DNA from: Diaporthe sp. PMI_573
Taxonomy: Eukaryota > Ascomycota > Sordariomycetes > Diaporthales > Diaporthaceae
Direction: 5' to 3'
Assembly: GCA_021399435.1 (NCBI GenBank)
Contig: JAJTUP010000034.1
Span: 434,001-498,000, forward strand
DNA length: 64,000 nucleotides
A program made the position numbers and the translations under genes. The notes under the pieces were generated by a model. The model was not told where the DNA came from and did no database searches. It saw only the letters and a list, made by a program, of their open reading frames with translations. This document shows positions 48,549-60,538 of this stretch, piece by piece. Position 1 is the first letter of the stretch. The number at the start of each line of letters is the position of its first letter.

Positions 48549-49824
48549 TCACTGTGGGCCGTGGAATTCTCCCTCCATTGCTGCAACACCGCTGGCTTCC
48601 ACGTTATGATAGTCGAGAATTTCGGAGTACCTGCAATCAAGCATTAGCACAAATACGCACTCAGGTATGGCCCTCCTTCGAGGTCGGGCAGTGTCGGCAA
48701 ACCCACATCATGATTTTCCACGTATCCACAGGCAGGTCCGCATCGTTGAAGCTCCAATCGAACTTCTCCTCGGCCACAGGCTCGTCGGTCGGGTCGTGGT
48801 AGGGAGCCAGGTACTCATGTGCCAGAGCTTCCGCAGCTGTTATCCGCTTCTTGGGGTCGAAGACCAGCATGCGTTCGAGGAGGTCGACAGCTACAGTAGT
48901 TGTTAAAAAAAAAAGTGTTTGTGGCACAGCTGCGAGGTAACAGGATTCACGAACCAGACTCGTCAGCGTTCTTAAACTTTGTTGACAGAGGTTGACGCTC
49001 CCGCTTGGGCAGTGATTTCACGAATCTCAGGGTCTACCAAACTGTCAGTCACTTTGCATCTCCAATCTGACGCATGACGCGCGACTCACGTTTTCGCTAG
49101 CAATGGTGTTGATGACATCATCGGGTGGTGTCCCGAGGAGCTCTGTGATGATGGAGAATTGGTTGACGTGGTCCTTCCCGGGGAAGAGTGGCTTGCCCTC
49201 GAGCATCTCGGCGAAGATGCAGCCCGCGCTCCAGATATCGACCTCAACATCGTATTTTTGCCACGTGAGCATGATCTCGGGCGCACGGTAGTATCTTGTA
49301 GATACGTAGCCCGTCATCTGGGGGTCTTGGATACGGGCCAGGCCGAAGTCGCAAATCTTGAGATCACAGTTCTCGTTGACCAGAATGTTGCTGGGTTTCA
49401 GGTCCCGGTGCACGACGCCAGCAGAGTGCACATATTTCAGACCTCGCATGATCTGGTACAGGAAATACTGGATGAACTGCTTCTCGAGTGGTCTGGAGGT
49501 CAACAGCCGGTGCAGGTCGGTCCCCAGCAGCTCGGTGACGAAGTAGATGTCTTCGAGGGGGGAGATGAAGATGTCGCTGAGGGAGATGACGTTCTCGTGC
49601 CTGAGGTGCTTGAGCAGTTTCAGCTCACGGTAGGTTCTTTTGGCCAGAACGGGGGTGCTGAAGGGCTTCATGATCTTCTTGATGGCGACGTTTTGGCTGG
49701 TCAGCTGGTCTCTAGCGGAGCAGACCAGGCCAAAGGCGCCCATGCCCACTGGTTGCAGGTCCGAGTACCTCGATGTGATCTCGAAGGTCGTCCCAAAGAT
49801 TTGGGCGCGGACGAATTCAGCCAT
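48549..49824 (-). CDS. hog1: HOG1 osmotic-stress MAP kinase (p38/SAPK family)
   Basis: Hog1 is the terminal kinase of the high-osmolarity glycerol pathway; activated by Pbs2, it drives glycerol synthesis and stress transcription in cytosol and nucleus. Four exons: 49090..49824, 48955..49033, 48707..48890 and 48549..48630, giving 359 residues, the standard size. The start is ATG 49824 ([20 protein letters not shown]). Seen in sequence: glycine loop VGMGAFGLV, catalytic Lys49 in [13 protein letters not shown] (Asp141), DFGLAR, and the p38/Hog1-type activation lip Thr171-Gly-Tyr173 followed by [10 protein letters not shown]. The common-docking region near the C-terminus reads [18 protein letters not shown]. 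The short last exon adds [12 protein letters not shown] and a 15-residue tail. Identity with known fungal Hog1 proteins appears very high. The upstream intergenic region is 4.8 kb, long for this genome window. Confidence 0.98.
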
Positions 49825-50532
49825 GATGAATGGGGTTCGGGAATCCGGCTGGTCAGGGCGACGTGTCGAAGGAGGATCAACAGGAGAGGCAGAGATCGAC
49901 GTGACGTTATGCGATGTTGAGACGAAGTCGCTCAAACCTGTTGTGTCGCTGCGAGCGAGCAGTAATGGAGCAGACCTGCGGGGTGGCTGTGGGAGAGCGA
50001 AAAGGATGCAGCAATGTTCGTCAGAGCTAAGGAGTGCTCGGTTGTAGGGACGCTTGGCTGGCTGGCTGGCTGGCAACTGTGGTGGGGACGAAGAGGCAGA
50101 GGTGGGCGGCGCGGGGCTCCGAAGTGCTGGCGGAAGCTGGGGTTGAGAAACCGGAGTGGCGCAGAGGGGAAGGGAAGGCGACGCGCTGAAAGTCGGTGTA
50201 TTAGCTTTCCAGTCTAGCAGTTTCCTAGCAATGGGCGCTTGCGATTCGATTGGGTTTCATGTCTCGAGGTGCTGCCAATGCAACTGCCTCGCCTTGCAAG
50301 CTCACTGCAGCAATGGTATTATCCGCCCAAGTTTGAGCATTTGGGGGCTGAAATTGAGGGGCATAAAAGGACGAGTCTGTTGGACTCTGGCAGTTGCCAT
50401 CGTGCATAAACCAGACTCTGGGCTGTTGTCCCTCTGGAGCTTGAGCAAGGGCCCTCCACGTACATACCGACGCGAAAGATCAGTGCTTCCTGTCTTGGGT
50501 GTGCGATGTCAGGTATAGTGCCTCGGCGACTA

Positions 50533-50595
50533 GCCTGCCTGCCTGACTGACTGACTGACTGACTGACTGACTGACTGACTGACTGACTGACTGAC
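50533..50595. repeat. CTGA tetranucleotide repeat
   Basis: About 14 consecutive CTGA/GACT units, the cleanest microsatellite in the window. Confidence 0.93.
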
Positions 50596-51150
50596 GGGCT
50601 TGGGCGTCGTGATGATGCGGCAACAGGCAGAGAACCGCTATGCAAACACGAGCTGGAGGATCTCGACAATTGGCAGGGCTGGGATTGTGCAGGGCTATTG
50701 CAAAAGGACAAAAGTGCAGAGTAGTGAATGCGGCCGAGGCCTTTGGAGAGGGACGGAAAGATCAGAACCGCTCAGACTGGCGCGGGTCTTGATCATTCCT
50801 TGTGGACGGGCGGGCTCGTACCTGAGTCAAGTAACCTTCTCTGGCAGTGCCGTTGATCAGCTCGTGGATGGTTCAACGTCGGGACTCTTCTGCTTGGTGC
50901 TCGGGCTGGTGGTTGTTGTATGAAGGGATATAGAGTCTATGGTGTTTCTCAACTGTAGCTGCGCAGAGCTCGCAAGAGGAGGGAGGACTTGAGGCGGGCC
51001 GATGGGGGGGGAAGGGGGGGGGGATTTTGGGCGGGCAAAAACCAGGTTTTAGGGATGCTGGCACTGGGCATGCCACTCCACGATAAGATAGTCGGTTGAC
51101 AGCTTTTGCAAGAAGGGCCCAATCGAGATGGTGAGCACGCCTGCAGCTTC

Positions 51151-51190
51151 AACTGGGACTGGGACTGGGACTGGGACCGGGACTGGGAAT
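51151..51190. repeat. GGGACT hexanucleotide repeat
   Basis: About six copies of ACTGGG/ACCGGG; on one strand it reads as a (WD) dipeptide repeat, on the other as (PV). Confidence 0.88.
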
Positions 51191-53985
51191 CGGAGTGGAC
51201 TTGGAACTACTCGGGCTGTGACTGGGGCTGGGCCATGCCCCCTTGTTTTTTCTGGGGCGGGAGGGCAGAGAAGCAACCACAGCAGCAGCAGCAAGCACAG
51301 CTGAGCAGGGCTGGCAGGGCCAAATCTAGGCTGGAAAAGGGCACCTTTCCCGATGGGAATCTCCCGCACGCCTAATTCGACGTGGCCAGGTGTGGCCGAG
51401 CTTCTACCGTTGCGGGACGGAAACGGGCTAGGGCGGTGGCTGCATGAGTCCCGCATGCCCTTGGTGTCTGTCTGCCAGCAAGACTGCAGTCTCCCATGAG
51501 CTCTCAACCCCCCACATGTTTTCCCCTCCCAAGGAGACACGCTGCTGCTGGTCATGGTAGTGTGTGTGTAGTCTTGGGCTGCTGAGGTGGCGGTGCGGGC
51601 TGGTGGGCAGTGGGAAGGGCTCATCTACGTGTGCGAATTCTGCCCCTCATGTGGTCATCTATCCCACTTTCGCTCTTTCCCATGCCGCAGAAGATCGATT
51701 TCCGGGCAACCCACCGGCCTGGCCCAGATGGCACTTCTCTCGTCGCGGCCTAGCTTCGTGTAAGGTAGCCTCGCTGTTCCAAGATTTTTTTCCCATGGCG
51801 TGTACCTTTCTCATCTCCAGCTACAGGGCCAGTCCCTAGGGCAGCCATTGATTGGTTTCCTCTGTTGTTGTTGCTCCTCTTGAGCGTTGCGCCGACACGC
51901 GATGCTGTTCGTGCTGCTAATGATGGGAGACTTGAACTGCTGGCTGTCCCATCATCCGGCAATAAAATTTACTTGGGAGTGACGTCAGGACCCACCTCTG
52001 CCGTTTCCTCTGACACTGGCAGACTGACAGATTACCGTACAACCTGCGCGATGCCCCACCAGAGCTCGACGGGCGGCTGCAGGGCCTCTTCTCCTTGACC
52101 TGCTCGACGGGTGAGGTCCTCGGGGATGGCGTTTGTCTGCCCACGTCCCTCTGGGCTCTGGAGCTCGGCAGCCGGGCTGCCGGGCTGGGCAGGCTGTCGT
52201 GGACTGTCGGCTCCGTTGCCGTTACCTCTCGGCGTATGAAAGCGCAGGTGCACAAACATGATACCTAGGTTGCTGTGCCGGCCCCACAAAAAGACATGTT
52301 CCGCTCATCGTCAAAACCAGTGCTGATCGGGAAGCATCTAGCCTGGCGCAGATCCCGCAGGCCTGGACCCGGATCCCTGGTCTCACATGTTCTGACACTG
52401 CGGACCTTTTCGTCCGTCTCTGCGTGGGAAGCCGATTTGCCGGCCGCCAGCTGTCACCTGCCAGCTCAAGAGGCAGCTTGCAAGGCTTATGCCGTTGCAC
52501 CCGCAGACCCGTCAGTGGGACAAGCTGACAGACAGGCGATTATACAGTGGCCCTCGGTATCTATCGTGCTTCTCCCGCCGAGTCTTCACAATTGAAAGAA
52601 GGGTCACGCGTCAGCCACACGCTGCAGTGACCATACCAGACTAAAATTACACTAGAACACCTGGAAAGGTCGAGTCGCATGGTCACAATCCGACACGCAC
52701 GAATGCCCTCGTTTATGTGTATGCCTGAAGAGGGACCCGCCGCCACAAAACTCAATCTGGATCGACCTTATTCGTCTACCACTCAGCTACACCACAACAA
52801 GAAATATATCATATGTGTCGGTTGATTCATGGCCCGTTGAAGATCCGGATGCCTTAAAAGGGAGATAGAATGGACACTTAGATTCCATCGTGTCTAGTGC
52901 TGCCGTCGCGGCTCTGCCCGATGCCGACCTTTACCAGCTTGCCGGGCGTCGATCCCTTCCCCTTCCCGGCCGCGGCGCATGCGTATTTATGCTTTTCACC
53001 CCTCGCTCGCACCTAGTGTATTCCAAACCTCGCCTAGGTTTAAGGCGAGAAAACTCTATCAGCTCTCCCACAATCTATCCAGAACTCCTCACGACTCATA
53101 AACTCGCAGTTGAAGGAGCAGGTGCGCGCGCTCCGTACGCTGCTCGGGTGTGTGAAGAGCTTACCTCCCCTGGACGATGACGACATAGGAGCAGCGGGCG
53201 GACCCACACCACGACACGCGCAGCAAAGGGTGGATGACATCATGGAGGATAGCGAAAGGGGGGGGGGCCGCCTCTCGCGCCCGTCGCAGGTCATCCCTGG
53301 ACAGCCGAGCCACGAGAGCCTCGAGGCTCGCGAGGGCGTCCGGTGTCTCGCACGCCAGCAGCTGTCGAGAACTGGGTGCCTATTGTCAGAACAGCGTCTT
53401 CCATAGGGCCTCTATTCGTCATTAATAGGTCATTATGGACCCTGGTCTGACTCAGAGGGGTCGTTTTGTCAGTTTGATGAGATTCCAATAGCGTACGGAA
53501 AGGGAAGGCGAAATGCAGGTAAAGGAAAAAAAGAAAACTTGAAATAACAAGAAGACCATGGGGGTGGGGAGGGAGCATGTCTTCTCTGATAGCCACTGTC
53601 AGCATTTGTACTTTCATAGCGTCCATTCCGGTAGGAGCGGTTCATGGCATTGCTGTGTATCTAGGTAGGTATGGCCTGTCTCGGGTGACGCATCTCAGGC
53701 AAGACAAACTTATCTATCGGTATCGCACATCCCTTTACAGGGAGGGCATCACGGATGAGGCTTCCGGAGATGGCTGGCTGCCCTTTTGAAAGCACGCCTC
53801 CCAGGCAGGCTGTCCCATACGAGACACGAAACCTGGAAATTCCGTCCTAGGCAAGGCAATTCTACAAGATACAGTGCATTATCGCATACGGTGTCATCCC
53901 ACTGGAGGTTTTGCCGAGCTCGGGTGCCCGCTACACAGTCACGGCATCTATGTAGTAAACCACCTGGGCAATGCTCAATGCCCAA

Positions 53986-54245
53986 CCTCCTAGTGGAAAG
54001 CCTCTTATGGGATACATTCCTGTAGGATAATATCTTATAGGATACCCTCCTGTGGGATACCTTCCTGTGGGATAACCTCCTACAGGATCATGGGATATCC
54101 TCTTGTGGGACAACCTCCTGTTGGCTGTGGGATACCCTCTAGGCTCGTGGGATATCCTCTTGTAGGATAACCTCTTGCGGGATAAACTCCTACAGAAAAA
54201 CCTCCTATAAGATCACCTCGTGTGGGACACCCTCTAGCAGGACAA
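53986..54245. repeat. 15-bp minisatellite, about 17 degenerate units
   Basis: Head-to-tail units with consensus CCTCCTGTGGGATAA, most 15 bp, a few interrupted by an extra 8-bp TGGGATAT-like piece. Because 15 is a multiple of three, the minus strand reads as a GYPTG-like pentapeptide repeat in parts, but the frame is not maintained and no gene model fits. It lies about 350 bp beyond the glycogen phosphorylase stop. Confidence 0.9.
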
Positions 54246-54590
54246 CCGGGCAGAAGGTGAACAAGCCACGGGGGCTCCGCAACGGCATGGTGAACTGTTT
54301 GAGCCTGTGGCTGTTTTATGGTATTAGTAAGAAGGGTGATTGTCCTTGAAGAGGCTGTCCTCAGGATTGTCCACATGAATTTACCCCAAGGTAGAAGCAG
54401 CATCGCCAAGTCGACGTCGCCGCTCTACCGATTGTCGCGTGCAAATCTGGAGCAAGAAATAGTGAAGCACTGGGAATAAGCTCATGTGAATCAATAAAGT
54501 CTGCTGCTACTCGATTTCATATACAGAAATGCAGGTGCTCCTGATGCAAAGCAATGACCTCTACTCTCCCCGTCGCCCCGTCGGCTGGGC

Positions 54591-57500
54591 TCAAAGCTCC
54601 CCGTTCTCCGACTTGTCCACTGGCAGCGGTTCGACGTTCCAGATCCCCTCCGCATACTCGTTGATGCAGCGGTCACTGCTGAAGAAGCCCATGCGCGAGA
54701 CGCTGGTGATGCTCTTCGTGAGCCACTCCTCCTGGTTCTTGTACGCCTCGTCAATGACGGCGTGCGTCTCGATGTAACTGTGGAAGTCATCTGACACCAG
54801 GTAGTAGTCGCCGTGGTCGCGCACCGCCGAGATCATGCCCGCAAAGTCGTTGCGCTGTCCGAAGGTGCCCTTCTCGATGGCCTCAAACACCTTGGCGAGG
54901 TCTGGGTCTACGGCATGCGAACCGTATGTGTGAGAGTGACGCAAGTCTTCGACATCCTCAGCCAGGTTTCCGAAGAGGAATATATTGTCCTCTCCGATCT
55001 CGCGAGTGATCTCAATCTATTGGCGACATTAGTGAACAATTCCGGACACATTAGCAAGGGGGAGAAGGTGCAAGCTGTGAAACCAGAAGTAACAGCCGCG
55101 ATGCCCAAAAGGTAACTTACGTTCGCACCATCTGTGATATTCTAAAGTCAGCCATCATGTTTACCAAACAATTGAGGAGAAAGCGACTGCCGCTTACCGC
55201 ATGTTCCAATAATCAGACCACCGTTCAGGACGAACTTCATGTTGCTGGTGCCAGAAGCCTCGGTGCCGGCAGTGGAGATGTGCTCGCTGATGTCTGAAGC
55301 AGGAACGATGATCTCTGCCTTGCTGACATTGTAGTCCTCCAGGAAGACGACCTTGAGGAGATCTCCAATGTCCTCATCCTTGTTGACGACAGAGCCGACG
55401 TTGTTGACAAGGTGAATGATTTGCTTGGCCTGCGATGTATCAAGTCAGTCATGATTACTAAAACCTCACATGTCAAGAAGTATCATTTGACCCCTCTCCG
55501 GAATAACACAAAGGGGTATGCCAATTACATACCATCCAGTATCCAGGGGCGGCCTTGCCACCAAAGATCGTCACTCGGGGTTGCACCTTCTTCCTCTCAT
55601 CCGGCGACATAGCCTTGAGAGTCAAGTATCGATGGATCGTTCCAAAGATGTTTAGCTGCTGTCGCTTGTACTCGTGGATACGCTTGACCTGGACATCAAA
55701 GAGAGCGGCCGGGTTGACAGTCACACCAGTACTGGCCTTGATGTGCTTCGCAAGCCTAACCTTGTTGGCATACTTGATCTCTTGCCATTCTTTCCTAAAG
55801 TCCTTGTCCTTTACGGAAAGCTCAATCTTGTTAAGCTCCGTCAGGTCCTTCAGGAAGTTGTAACTCCCGGTCTTGCTGGCGATAAGCTCGGACAGACGGG
55901 GGTTAGCTTGGTGGAGCCAGCGCCGTGGTGTGATACCGTTGGTGACGTTGGTGAATTTGTCTGGACCGTAGATCTCCACGAAATCCTTGAAGATGGTGGT
56001 CTTGATGAGGTCAGAGTGCAACTCGGCCACACCGTTCACCTTGTGCGAGCCGATAATGGCCAAGTACGCCATGCGCACCATCTTCGGCTGAGATTCCTCA
56101 ATAATAGAGACCCGGCCGAGGAGGTCGCGATCATTGGGGTGAGCACGCTCAACACTTTGAAGGAAGGCAAGGTTGATGTCGTAAATAATCTGCAAGTGAC
56201 GGGGTAGCAGATGCTGGAACAATGGCACAGACCATTTCTCCAGAGCCTCTGGAAGGACAGTGTGGTTTGTGTATCCGAATGTTTCCGTGACGATGTTCCA
56301 GGCTTCGTCCCATTCGAGTCCCTCTACATCAACCAGGATGCGCTGCAGCTCCACAATAGCCAGTGTTGGATGGGTATCATTCAGCTGGATAGCGACCTGG
56401 TCGGAGAACTCACTCCAGGGCCGCTTGGACTTCTTGAAGCGGCGGACAATGTCGTATAGTGATGCAGCAACCCAGAAGTACTGTTGCTTGAGACGGAGCT
56501 CCTTGCCCCGGTCAAGGTTGTCATTGGGGTACAGCACGGCGCTGATGGTCTCGGCACGTTGCTGGTCAGCAACAGAGCTCTCGTACTCGCCAGAATTAAA
56601 CTTCTGGAAGTCGAATTCTCCACTAGCAGCCTTGCTCGACCAGAGCCTGAGGTTGTTTGTGGACTTGGTGGCGTAGCCAGGGATCGGCACATCGTAGGCT
56701 ATAGCCGTTACAATGTCTCCGGCCTCCCATTGCGCAACAGTCTTGCCGGCAGAATTCTGAGACTTTGTCACATGCCCGTAGAATTGTATCTAAGATCCCA
56801 TTAGTACAGTATCAAAGGGGTACGTGACGGTACGAGCAGGAGGCATGATGATGAACCTACATCAACCGTCACATCATGACGAGGGAATTCCCACGGATTA
56901 AAATCTGCAGCATTCGGAATCAGCTATCAAAGGACCAAGGGAGTAGTTTCATACAAATCAGGGGAGAGAATAGATCATAATGTGGCCATGGCCTGTTTCA
57001 AAGCCAGCAGTGTGACAAGTTCTTTGAGCCATATGCCACAGAGGGGAGAAGGTTCTTCTGGAAGGGGTTAAGATTGTATCCAGACACTGCTTACCGAGCC
57101 AATAGTCCGGAACTTCGACTTGGTATCCGTCAATAATCTCCTGCTTGAAGATACCATAGCGGTATCGCAGGCCGTAGCCCCACGCGGGATAGTCGAGACT
57201 GGCCAGGCTGTCCAGGAAGCAAGCCGCCAGGCGACCCAGGCCGCCGTTGCCCAGGGCGGCGTCGTGCTCCTTGTCGATGACATCCTCGATACGGAAGCCC
57301 AGCTCTGCGAGCCCGGCCTTGGCGACGTCCTTCTGGCCGATGTTGAGCATGGCGTTGTCGAGGGCCCGGCCCATCAGGAACTCCAGGCTGAGGTAGTAGA
57401 CCCGCTTGCTGTCGGCAAAGGTCTGGCGCTGCTGGGTCCTGTTCCACTCCAGGATGAGGCGGTCCCGGAAGGCCAGGCCGGTGGCGGCATATGCGGCCTG

Positions 57501-57952
57501 CTCGTCGCAGTTGTAGACGCTGCGCGCCAGGGTCGTCTCGACGTGGCGGACGACCTCGTTCTCGAAGCCATCCTTGTCCTTGAAGCCATTGGTCTTATGC
57601 TTGGTCCAAGCCTCTCGCTGAGGTTCAGGGATGGAGGCTGCGCACCAGAAGATCGTCAGCATATGCATGTCATCCCACAGCATTTAATGGGGCAGTTCGT
57701 TCAGGAAGCCTCCTCCAGCCCCCGGCCTCCGTGAGGGCCCCACTTTTCCGGTTGTAGTACCGGAGCAAGGGTCAGAATATCCCCACCTTCGACGGTCTTG
57801 ATATCGCCGGCGCCAAAGCCAGTAAAGGTCCGCTTATGCTTCGGCCTCGAGATACCGGCCGGGCTGACAGAGCCCTGTATGTCGACGATAGGGGCGCTCG
57901 TCGAGGGGCGGCGCTCCCTGGTGGGGACCCTCTGAGGTTCGGTCGAAGCCAT
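54591..57952 (-). CDS. gph1: Glycogen phosphorylase
   Basis: Releases glucose-1-phosphate from glycogen by phosphorolysis with PLP as cofactor. Seven exons: 57787..57952, 57095..57637, 56861..56904, 55533..56789, 55198..55429, 55121..55131 and 54591..55016; all joins are in phase and yield 892 residues, the fungal norm. The N-terminal regulatory extension is Ser/Thr-rich and contains HKRTFTGFG, similar in position to the cAMP-kinase site region of yeast Gph1. The catalytic core follows: [75 protein letters not shown] and [15 protein letters not shown] with the PLP lysine at residue 735. The sixth exon is only 11 nt and supplies most of the D-G-A-N of CDGANIEI. A link to HOG1 and G-protein signalling nearby is biological context, not proof of co-regulation. 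Confidence 0.97.
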
Positions 57953-58806
57953 TGAGTAGGAAGCAGGGGCTAATCTTGACGGTGAGCTCTTGTCAGCACT
58001 TGTAGTTTCGCAATTGGCCCAGAAAAGGAGAAAACTTGAGAATAGAAGGGCACAGCAGTCCTGGGGGGGGCCTGGGAATAGCTGCTGGCTGTAAGCTCAA
58101 ACACCCCCGCAGGAGCCACTAGCGGTGGCCTGCAGCTATGGTGGGGTAGGTGAAGCTTCAGGAGCTGGTGTGAGCGGGTGGGAATTATGGTGAGACCAAT
58201 GGTCTGCCCCTCCCGGATGGAGCTTGGACGTCGAATGTTGCACGTCAATCAATCGCCTCGGAGCTCTCCTCCGACCTTTCTTAGTCCGCAGGATCCCCCC
58301 GATGAGAAGCGAGACAGGCCAGAGGCACAGAAAGACGTGTACATGCCCCCTCCTCGCGGGCACATGCATGGGAAGTCAGCTCACATACCTAGGTGTCCCA
58401 CAAGAGCACACGGGAGCCAATTGACCTTGTCAACGTTGCCGGCGTGAGGCAGACAGATTTGTCCCCTGCGGGAGCGAACAAGCACGGCACGAAGCGATGA
58501 GAACAGACCAATCCAGCCCAGTTCAGGCCAGTGCTCGTTCAGGTGAGGTTCGGGAAGGGGGGAAGAATAAAAGAGAAAGAGAATCTAGAAGAGGAAGCCG
58601 CACGATAAAAACACGAGCGACCATGTGGGAGCTTTTATACAGCTATGGGGGGGGGGAGCTCGCTCCTGCACGGCCAGCTTGCTAAAGCACGCGCGCATGC
58701 TCCCAACACTGAGGTGAACTGACTGATCATGACCGCGCCGGTGGTACCTTCTCACACCGGCCTGCCCACCAGCCCAAGCTGCCGGCCAACACAAGAATAG
58801 AGGTGC

Positions 58807-58842
58807 AGTTTGCAGGTGCAGGTGCAGGTGCAGGTGCAGGCA
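58807..58842. repeat. GCAGGT hexanucleotide repeat
   Basis: About five copies of GCAGGT in a row; similar CAGGTG units recur at about 63542-63560. Confidence 0.88.
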
Positions 58843-58878
58843 TGTGCATGGGGACGGGAAGCGCAGGATTGCTCGCAA

Positions 58879-58910
58879 GTGAGAGAGAGAGAGAAAGAGA
58901 GAGAGAGCTT
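58879..58910. repeat. GA dinucleotide repeat
   Basis: Interrupted (GA)n run of about 32 bp. Confidence 0.88.
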
Positions 58911-59150
58911 GCCCTAGCATCCGGGCCCTGTACCTTGGAACAAGGTATCCCACCACACCAATGCAAATGCGGGGTGAGGTGGTGGGTGCCCGGCCGCCTG
59001 CCAACAACGCCGTCACCCACAACGTTCATTGACTTCACACCGCTGGCGGCAGAGTCGCATGTTGCATGTTGCATGGTGGACATGGGGGATTGGCTTTCCT
59101 GCGGCCTTCCTGCGGCTTCCCAGATCCAGTTGGCTCCCGTATCTGCTCGC

Positions 59151-59195
59151 TCTTGCTCATGCTCATGCTCGTGCTCATGCTCGTGCTCGATGGCG
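59151..59195. repeat. CTCATG/CTCGTG hexanucleotide repeat
   Basis: Six to seven copies of GCTCATGCTCGT-type units, read as alternating Ala-His/Ser-Cys in the plus-strand frames. Confidence 0.87.
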
Positions 59196-60538
59196 CTCGA
59201 TGGCGCTGGAATGTGGGGAATGACAGAGGCTAGAGCTGCAACTCCTTCAGCGATTCTCGTACGACTCCCTGGCGCAGATGGCCCCCCCCCTCACTGCCCC
59301 TCCACCATGGACCTCTCTCTACCGCAGAGCACCAGGGGGCTGAGGCTGTTGGGCAGTGTTGTACTGGTGCCCGTCAGCTCGTCAGTATGTTCGAGAGTCA
59401 GGACTAGAGTCAAGACACCGAACCAACTCGAAACAGTTGGACAGTTGGACAGTTGGGCCACTCTCCGTGCTACCCAGGTGAATTATACTGGCATTGGGTG
59501 CCGGGTGACGGCGGTGGTGACGGCGGTAGCCCCCCCAACGAGACGTAATTGCACAGGTTGCGTGCTACACGTAGCTGCAGTACCCCACCCACACGGAGCC
59601 CAACGGTCTGCTGTCTGATAATAGATAATGCACGACGTCTCCCGGCCTCGCTTCATCGTGATCGATGCCCTTTTGGCTTGGCTGACGGGGGGCGGGTGCA
59701 ATGGCTGCACGCCTGATGTTCGGCCATTGTCTCGGCCGTTGTGAAGTTTAGACGTCCCGAGTGCCCACAAGTCCCCACGAGTTGTCGTGTGGGTGGTCGG
59801 GGGCGGGCCTGGCGGGTCGCTGTCAGTTCCCCAGCGTGATCCACTTTCTGAGCTTCTCGACACGCGATCGCTCCCGATACTGGACGATGATTGTCAAACG
59901 AGACTGCCTGTTCGCGCTCCAAGGGGCCGTACACTATTCACCAGGTATGCTCGGTGGGGACACGGCAGCCAAGCATGGCCTGATTTTCTCGCCAGCAGGC
60001 CAGGCGAGCCAACCCGAGGTCCTGCACCCAAGACCTAGGACCTTCCAATCGTCTTCTTGAATTAAGCTAATAATCCCACTATTTCGTTGACGTGCTGGGG
60101 CTGCTCCGCGTCTTTGCCTGAATACATGTACAATTCACCTCCTGCCCGTAACCAGGTATCATGAACCAGATTGTTCGTCTCGTTCCCTTCATGACCCGCC
60201 CCAACTCCTTGCCAGAATAAAACAACCATCCCACCCCTCCTCCTGCTGGAGAGGTAGCATTGTCAGGCCACCGAATACCATCGTGTGATAACAGTCATGG
60301 GCTGCCGCCCTCCCCGCCGTTTTCCACAAGAAAGACCACCGGCCGCGCCCGAGATTTCCAACCGAGAGCGATTACGGCATTGCCAGAATTTGGGCCCCGT
60401 CCCCCTCCACAACGCCGGGCCGCGAACACGCTGTCGTCCTGAACGCCGAACTGATGCATTGAAATGGTAAAGACCGCTCGTCGACATGATGAAAAGCCGA
60501 AGCCGGAACAAAGAAAAAGGTGAAGTCTCGGTGACATA

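Larger units (their letters stand above)
49825..54590. other. 4.8-kb intergenic region upstream of HOG1
   Basis: No recognisable gene. Contains a long CTGA repeat (50533-50595), a GGGACT repeat (51151-51190) and a 15-bp minisatellite (53986-54245). GC-rich frames such as 51049..51624 (minus) are repeat-driven. The HOG1 promoter and leader must lie in the first part, and the glycogen phosphorylase 3' UTR at the far end. Confidence 0.5.
57953..60538. other. 2.6-kb intergenic region, glycogen phosphorylase promoter side
   Basis: Lies between the glycogen phosphorylase start and the G-alpha stop. Contains GCAGGT, GA and CTCATG microsatellites (58.8-59.2 kb). Frames up to 271 codons (58803..59618 plus) begin inside these repeats and carry no domain signature. 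No gene supported. Confidence 0.5.
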
